This document shows, piece by piece, positions 59,261 to 64,000 of a stretch of 64,000 nucleotides of DNA. The notes below the pieces were generated by a model that was not told where the DNA came from, searched no databases, and was given only the letters and a program-made list of their open reading frames with translations. Origin of the DNA: Aporrectodea caliginosa (taxonomy: Eukaryota > Annelida > Clitellata > Crassiclitellata > Lumbricidae); contig JACEVL010000206.1 in the NCBI GenBank assembly GCA_020284085.1, forward strand, positions 728,501 through 792,500, written 5' to 3'. Position 1 is the stretch's first letter; every line of letters starts with the position of its first letter. Made by a program: the position numbers and the translations under genes.

Positions 59261-60450
59261 GTTATGTCTCAATCATTGAAGGTGTTGTCTTGATGTTGTC
59301 ATAACAACCACTGTTTCTGTAAGCATTGTTATGATCCTGAATCAATTATTTAGGCCTTATTAATTAGTATTATAATTAGGAAATAACTTACAATATTTAT
59401 TAAAGAAGTGTTGAAATTAGTAAATAATTTACAATATTAACTATGTCAATGGTAAATAATTTAGGTAGGCAAGTGAGTATATCCTTTATTTGCACACCCA
59501 GTGTTTTAGTTGTCAGGGATTGGGGGTTAAACCCCTCTAGCTCTTCTTCTTTCCCCCTAAGCTAAGTAACTGAAAAGATGTCTGAGTGTTAGACAACTAA
59601 ACTATCTCATGAGTCGTTATATGTTTCTTGTGCCACGTATTAACAAACATTAGAATTTTAATTGGTTTCATGTGATTTGGTTATTTGCAAAAATGTTTCA
59701 CCCCCGGCTCTTTTTTCGATAACTAGAATACTGTGTACACCTATTTTTACAAATGCCTTTAATTAAAACATGCTCATCGCATTGTCTTATTTGGTCAAAA
59801 CTAACAACAGTTTTAATGTCTGTTTTCTGTTAATAGGAATGGTTAACTCCAGAATAGAATAACGTGCTTCGAAAACCGATTTGACTTAGTAGGAGATTTT
59901 CCCTGAAAATTGTAACTCACCTTATGTTCTACGAAATTTGACAAAAGTGTATATTGCCCTATAGAAACTGATTTGTACAGAGGTGTCAGCAAGGTTTGAA
60001 TTGTCAAATTTCAACAAGAATTTCTTACATACCTAACACTGGTATGCATGCTAAATTGTTGTGGGTGTATGTGTACTCGATCCTTACTTGTGTCAAAGAT
60101 CTGGGGCTCACACGTTGAAAATATTTAGATGCATGTGAAAAAGAAGATACGTTGAACCATTGAAAGCTGTGCTGGGGTTTGACTAGCGCAAGGTAGTTTT
60201 TGGGAATAAACCGGAAGGGTTGAAAAATGAAATGGGGGTTGACCCCCCCGACAATTCAAAACTTGGGCGTTCAAACCTCGAGGGCATGGGAACTGTCCCC
60301 AATTTCTATGATGGTGACACCTTTGGTGATGGAGATGTCTATGTGTTTGGATTTTCGAAATTCATTCGTAAAACTTGTCACACTGTAAAATGAAAACGGC
60401 TGCAAAAACAGGACTTCAAATCGCAGAAGTGTTAACGTAATTATTTCATT
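59261..60450 (+). other. no gene or clear repeat seen
   Basis: AT-rich sequence. I looked for linker or kinase exons of the IRAK-like gene and saw no HRD, DFG or APE-type coding block. A tail-like caagtgagtatatcctttat is at 59470. Confidence 0.5.
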
Positions 60451-60451
60451 A

Positions 60452-60555
60452 GTTGCTGTTTAACGACACTGTGTCATAACAAAGATGATTAGCGTGGCCC
60501 CCTCCTTTCTCGACGCTTTGGACTGGCACAACCAGAGTACGAGCAGTTGGGTAGT
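60452..60555 (-). repeat. dispersed repeat F, minus
   Basis: gttgctgtttaacgacactg, tgtcataacaaagatgatta, cccctcctttctcgacgctt, ggactggcac: reverse complement of 28390-28500. Confidence 0.75.
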
Positions 60556-60819
60556 TTTGCCAGATAACTTTGGGTCATTAAAGTACATGTACATGTAGTT
60601 GCAAAATTGTTCTCTCAATAGTCGCTAGATCGCGCCACTGCAGATACGTAGTAACACGCTTGTATTCAATCGTTAAATTAAACGAAATTTGCAAAACCGC
60701 AATTGCGTATTTTGTTTCTTTTAACGTGAAACTAATGTAAAAAGTGAAACCGTGTTCTTGGACTTCACTCTTTGCCATGGACCCATAATTTTGGACCATA
60801 CAACCCGACTGTCGCGAAC

Positions 60820-61200
60820 CTGATTTCAATTCAATTGAGTTCATAGGCTTTATTGATCTCCAAAAATAATACAAGTGATCATGTATGTCTGTCTGTGTGC
60901 CTGTCTGTATGCATGTGTGTTTGTCTGTCTCTATGTATGTATGTAGGCCTATGTATGTATGTACATATAATAATAATAATAATAATAATCTTTTCTTTAT
61001 TAAGCGCCTGACAAACGCACTGCGCTGTACATTTACATGTTATGCAATTTAAATCTTAACTACTAACAGAACAGACAGCCTGCAATACACGGCGCTAATA
61101 GCAGCCTACAAAGCATATCCGCCCTACGGGACTCGAACTCTGTACCTCTCGCTCTCTACGCCAGTTGTTATCCAATGCGCTATCGGGCATACGTATGTAT
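60820..61200 (-). repeat. retroelement tail, microsatellite and tRNA-like SINE fragment
   Basis: 60885-60965 tgtctgtctg/tgtatgta sequence, (aat)n at 60968-60990, tattaagcgcctgacaaacg, then on the minus strand atagcgcattggataacaac and gagttcgagtcccgtaggg, A- and B-box-like, at 61115-61190. Confidence 0.6.
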
Positions 61201-62932
61201 GTTCGTCCATTCGCCTGTCCGTCCGCCTCTCTGTCTGTCTCCGTATGTCTCTCCATAGCTCTCAATTTACTGATGTTTTCCATGTCGCCTGCTCTATTCC
61301 GGAGACAGCGTTTTTCACAGTCAATTATTTTATTGCCTCGTTTCCATTCACTCCCGTCATTCAACGAACGTCATGCGTACACTTCCGGTTCTCCCAGAAT
61401 TCATCGGTCGTAGACACGCATTGCGCATGTCAGGCCTTCGACGCCCGGAAACGTTAATTCCGCCTCTAATTAATATTTATAGGATTTCATTAATATTTAT
61501 GACTTCTGGAAAGACACAGAATAATTATCGATGTCCGATTTTTACGATGTTTTCCATTCGATTGATGACCTTTTCGAGACCCTTTTTCTTTCAACGCGCA
61601 TTGATACATGCGAGCGATATTACGCGTAAACAGAGTTTTAGCGCTAGATAAATAAGTTGCCTGCTGAGAGGAAAAGTAACTCGCACCGCGTAGAGTAAGA
61701 ATAACTGGTCCAGCCGCCTATGAACGGTGAGAGTTTGTGGCTGAACTGACCGTACAACGTGCGATTGTTCTTTTCTCACAGGGAGAAGCCACTTCAGCTA
61801 AAATAGGTGTAGCGTACATACACGACCTCCGACAAGAATATTCCCGGGCTCGCGTACGCCTCCAGGCTGCGGCCGACCGCTGCCCGTTGAGCCAGGGCTC
61901 TCCACAGCCGCAGAAGCTGAAGCTGCCTCGTCGTATGCAAGCGGCCGCGCTGTGCCGCGGCAGCGTTGCCTTATGTGACCATTACGATCGGGTGAATCAC
62001 CGACGCTGGCGCAGTATAAATTAATTCGATGGGCGACGGTTTGGTTTGCCCGGAGGAGCGCTGCCGAATATTCCGGGAGCGAGTTGCGCTATATGATTCG
62101 TCGTACAGGGGCTCTGAAAAACCGGGCGAATACGGTAGCGTGCATTGAGAAATAGTGCCATCGATTTTCGACGGGGTTGTGTTCGACGTCTCTTGCCGAA
62201 AGGCTACACGGATTTAGCCGACATGGGGTTGAATAATCCGAAACACGAGCATGGTAGAACTGTAGTTGCATCAACGGATTACGGTGCTATCCACAGATGG
62301 CGTATTAATCAGACTCGTAGCGATGAAGGCCAGGGTCATGACGATGTGGTTTCTCCGGGTGATTAGAGCTCTATGCATTTTCGAGGCAAAAACTCGTGAA
62401 TCTTAAATTAACTCGATTTCGACAAATCGTTAATATTTTTTATTTGCTGTGTTCGATGTGATTTTCGGTTGAACCAGAGCTTTAAGTTGCATCTATGATC
62501 TTGCCACGCCCATGATCCGAGGTATCCATGGTAACCGGGTAAATGGTAGTCTATGAGTGGAGAATTTTTAAATCTGCTCATACTCTGGAAGTATAGGCCT
62601 AATTTTCAAGTATTATTTTTCTACAGAAATATTAAACGATAAGCTCAGTGTTGAATAACGAAACTAGCGTCAGGCACGTAATGATGACGTCGTAATTATT
62701 CGCTAATTTAAAAAACAAGGTGTGAAAATGCACCACTCTTCACGATGACCCATTTACAAACCCGATAACACGTAAAGCTGCACGCTGATTGGCTATCACG
62801 AAAACTAGGTCAGCTTACGGCGCGAACGAAGACGTCGAAAACATCGGATTAAAACAGGTCAAACGCCTACTGACGAGCAGTGTGGAGTTTACAATTTACG
62901 CTAACGAGATCTGTGTCACACCATTTTCCGAA
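61201..62932 (+). other. upstream region of the RIM-like gene, more GC-rich, no exon placed
   Basis: Higher CpG content than most of the window, especially 61780-62240, which would suit a promoter or 5'UTR exon. No motif-bearing reading frame recognised. Confidence 0.4.
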
Positions 62933-63249
62933 ATGAGTATTTTCGGAAGTATTTCCGGATTTTTCTCCGCGATCGGACGAACTGGTTCGGATTCGCACGA
63001 ATCTGGATCGCTGTCGGAGAGCCTGAGCGAGTCCTCGTCCATCCAGAGCGTTGCGGAGACGCAGACGAGCGGTAGTCGACGGACATCGGCCGTGTCCTTG
63101 GTCGGACCGACGGGCCCGGCCATCCTGGACACGCCGGATGTCGACTTGAGTCACCTGAGCGAGGAAGAACGTGCCCAGATTGCGGCTGTCATTGCCAGGG
63201 CGAAGACCCTGCAGACGTTGGACGATCTGACGGGAGGAGAGCCAGTGAG
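62933..63249 (+). CDS. RIM/rabphilin-like Rab effector, first coding exon (3'-partial)
   Basis: RIM and rabphilin proteins bind Rab3/27-type GTPases on secretory vesicles. The exon starts at the first in-frame ATG (MSIFGSISGFFSAIG), has a Ser-rich stretch, then PDVDLSHLSEEERAQIAAVI and ARAKTLQTLDDL. This resembles the first Rab-binding helix of RIM (PDLSHLTEEERNIIMAVM) and rabphilin (LTDEEKEIINRVIARA). The zinc finger that normally follows would be beyond the window. Two donors are possible: 63250 (gtgcgt, phase 2) or 63245 (gtgagg, phase 0). Family placement rests on about 25 residues, so piccolo/Fife-type proteins remain possible. Confidence 0.6.
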
Positions 63250-63356
63250 GTGCGTTCGATTGTGGTAAATGCTTGTATTTACGCGAAAATAGGTAAACTA
63301 CAGCCAATCGTGTACCGTTAATTCAGGTCATGCTTCTATTCCGGCGGAAATAGGTC

Positions 63357-63357
<1 letters not shown>

Positions 63358-63402
<45 letters not shown>
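63358..63402 (+). repeat. (TA)n microsatellite
   Basis: An uninterrupted TA run of about 44 bp in the presumed first intron of the RIM-like gene. Confidence 0.97.
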
Positions 63403-63404
<2 letters not shown>

Positions 63405-64000
63405 GTTTAATGAGAAAACAATCTGACAAAAACGCAGAAATGTTTACATAAGAGATTGAGTAGAAAATAAAACACAGAAGTAATAATAAGGTATTTAATA
63501 AAGTAGCGGCAGCCATAAACAGGCGCCCAGTCCTCATGTAGGACTAGCAAGCAACCTGGAAGGCGCCATCCGTCTGGTTGATGATGGTAAGTGTTCGAGG
63601 TAATGGTGTGTTCATGGGTCACCGGTTTATGCTGCAAAGGTGTCGTATTCGAGGTATAACGGTAGACTCCTGTCATGATATTTGAAAGTACAAATGGTGG
63701 TTGATGTTATTGTTATAAGTAGTGTCCAATTCTGTGGGCCTGCGGCGCAGCACTGGAAAACGTGGCTGTTCGTTTTCGAACATGACGGCGGCAGTGAAGT
63801 GACGACTGTAGGTCTTAGAATCGTCGAAAAAGGCGTAAATCCACGTGGGTGGCTATGTAGACATTGCAGAATCCGTCTAGGTCGAGAAATATCCTCGAAA
63901 GAATGTGGTGACTGATGCAATCTTTATTGTCGTATTCAGAAAGCCTACGGAGGACCACATGGAAAACGAGGCTGTTAGTCGTTAGCAAAAACATGGCGGC
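63403..64000 (+). other. end of window, no gene seen
   Basis: Short related segments (gcagcactggaaaacgtggc and accacatggaaaacgaggct) hint at a local repeat. No exon could be supported. Confidence 0.5.

Overview
This is a window of animal nuclear DNA. Its genes are split by phase-consistent GT-AG introns, intergenic sequence is AT-rich, micro- and minisatellites are abundant, and tRNA-derived SINEs, LINE 3' ends and MITEs are everywhere. The gene set (sortilin, an ELK-type ETS factor, BORCS6, an IRAK/Pelle-type death-domain protein, and a RIM/rabphilin-like Rab effector) is bilaterian. The repeat style looks like a marine invertebrate, perhaps a lophotrochozoan, but I cannot name the species. 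Most long open frames here are simple-sequence artefacts and are not listed as genes.

Layout. 1-22828 (+): the 3' part of a sortilin gene. I placed eighteen exons, covering most of the VPS10 beta-propeller, the ten-cysteine 10CC module, the transmembrane helix and the cytosolic tail. A 15-nt last exon supplies the DxxLL sorting signal. Its introns hold a 3.3-kb inverted-repeat element, SINEs, LINE 3' ends, a hAT-like MITE and two 40-bp minisatellites that each abut a 5' splice site. 22829-37500: no gene seen; SINEs, LINE tails, a second copy of the hAT-like MITE and several minisatellites. 37521-40436 (-): an ELK/TCF-type ETS transcription factor in two coding exons, with a promoter-like cluster of motifs about 5 kb upstream (45277-45535). 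40700-47000: SINEs, a LINE remnant and microsatellites. 47021-47695: a piggyBac remnant bounded by TTAA. 47819-53167 (+): BORCS6 in six coding exons. 53200-57500: SINEs and three MITE-like elements. 57757-58727 (+): the first two exons of an IRAK/Pelle-like gene, with a consensus kappaB site about 180 bp upstream. 62933-63249 (+): the first coding exon of a RIM/rabphilin-like gene that continues beyond the window.

How the genes relate. Sortilin is a cargo receptor between Golgi and endosome, BORCS6 acts in lysosome positioning, ELK is a MAPK-responsive transcription factor, IRAK is a Toll/IL-1 receptor adaptor kinase family, and RIM/rabphilin proteins are Rab effectors at secretory sites. They are independent transcription units, not an operon. 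The repeats are connected: the last codons and 3' tail of one LINE family recur as the 3' tail of a tRNA-derived SINE, which suggests SINE mobilisation by that LINE.

Limits. All gene models come from reading splice signals, reading phase and family resemblance by eye. No alignment or transcript evidence was available. One sortilin exon of about 64 nt, expected between 10704 and 12529, was not found. Repeat boundaries are approximate unless terminal repeats are stated.
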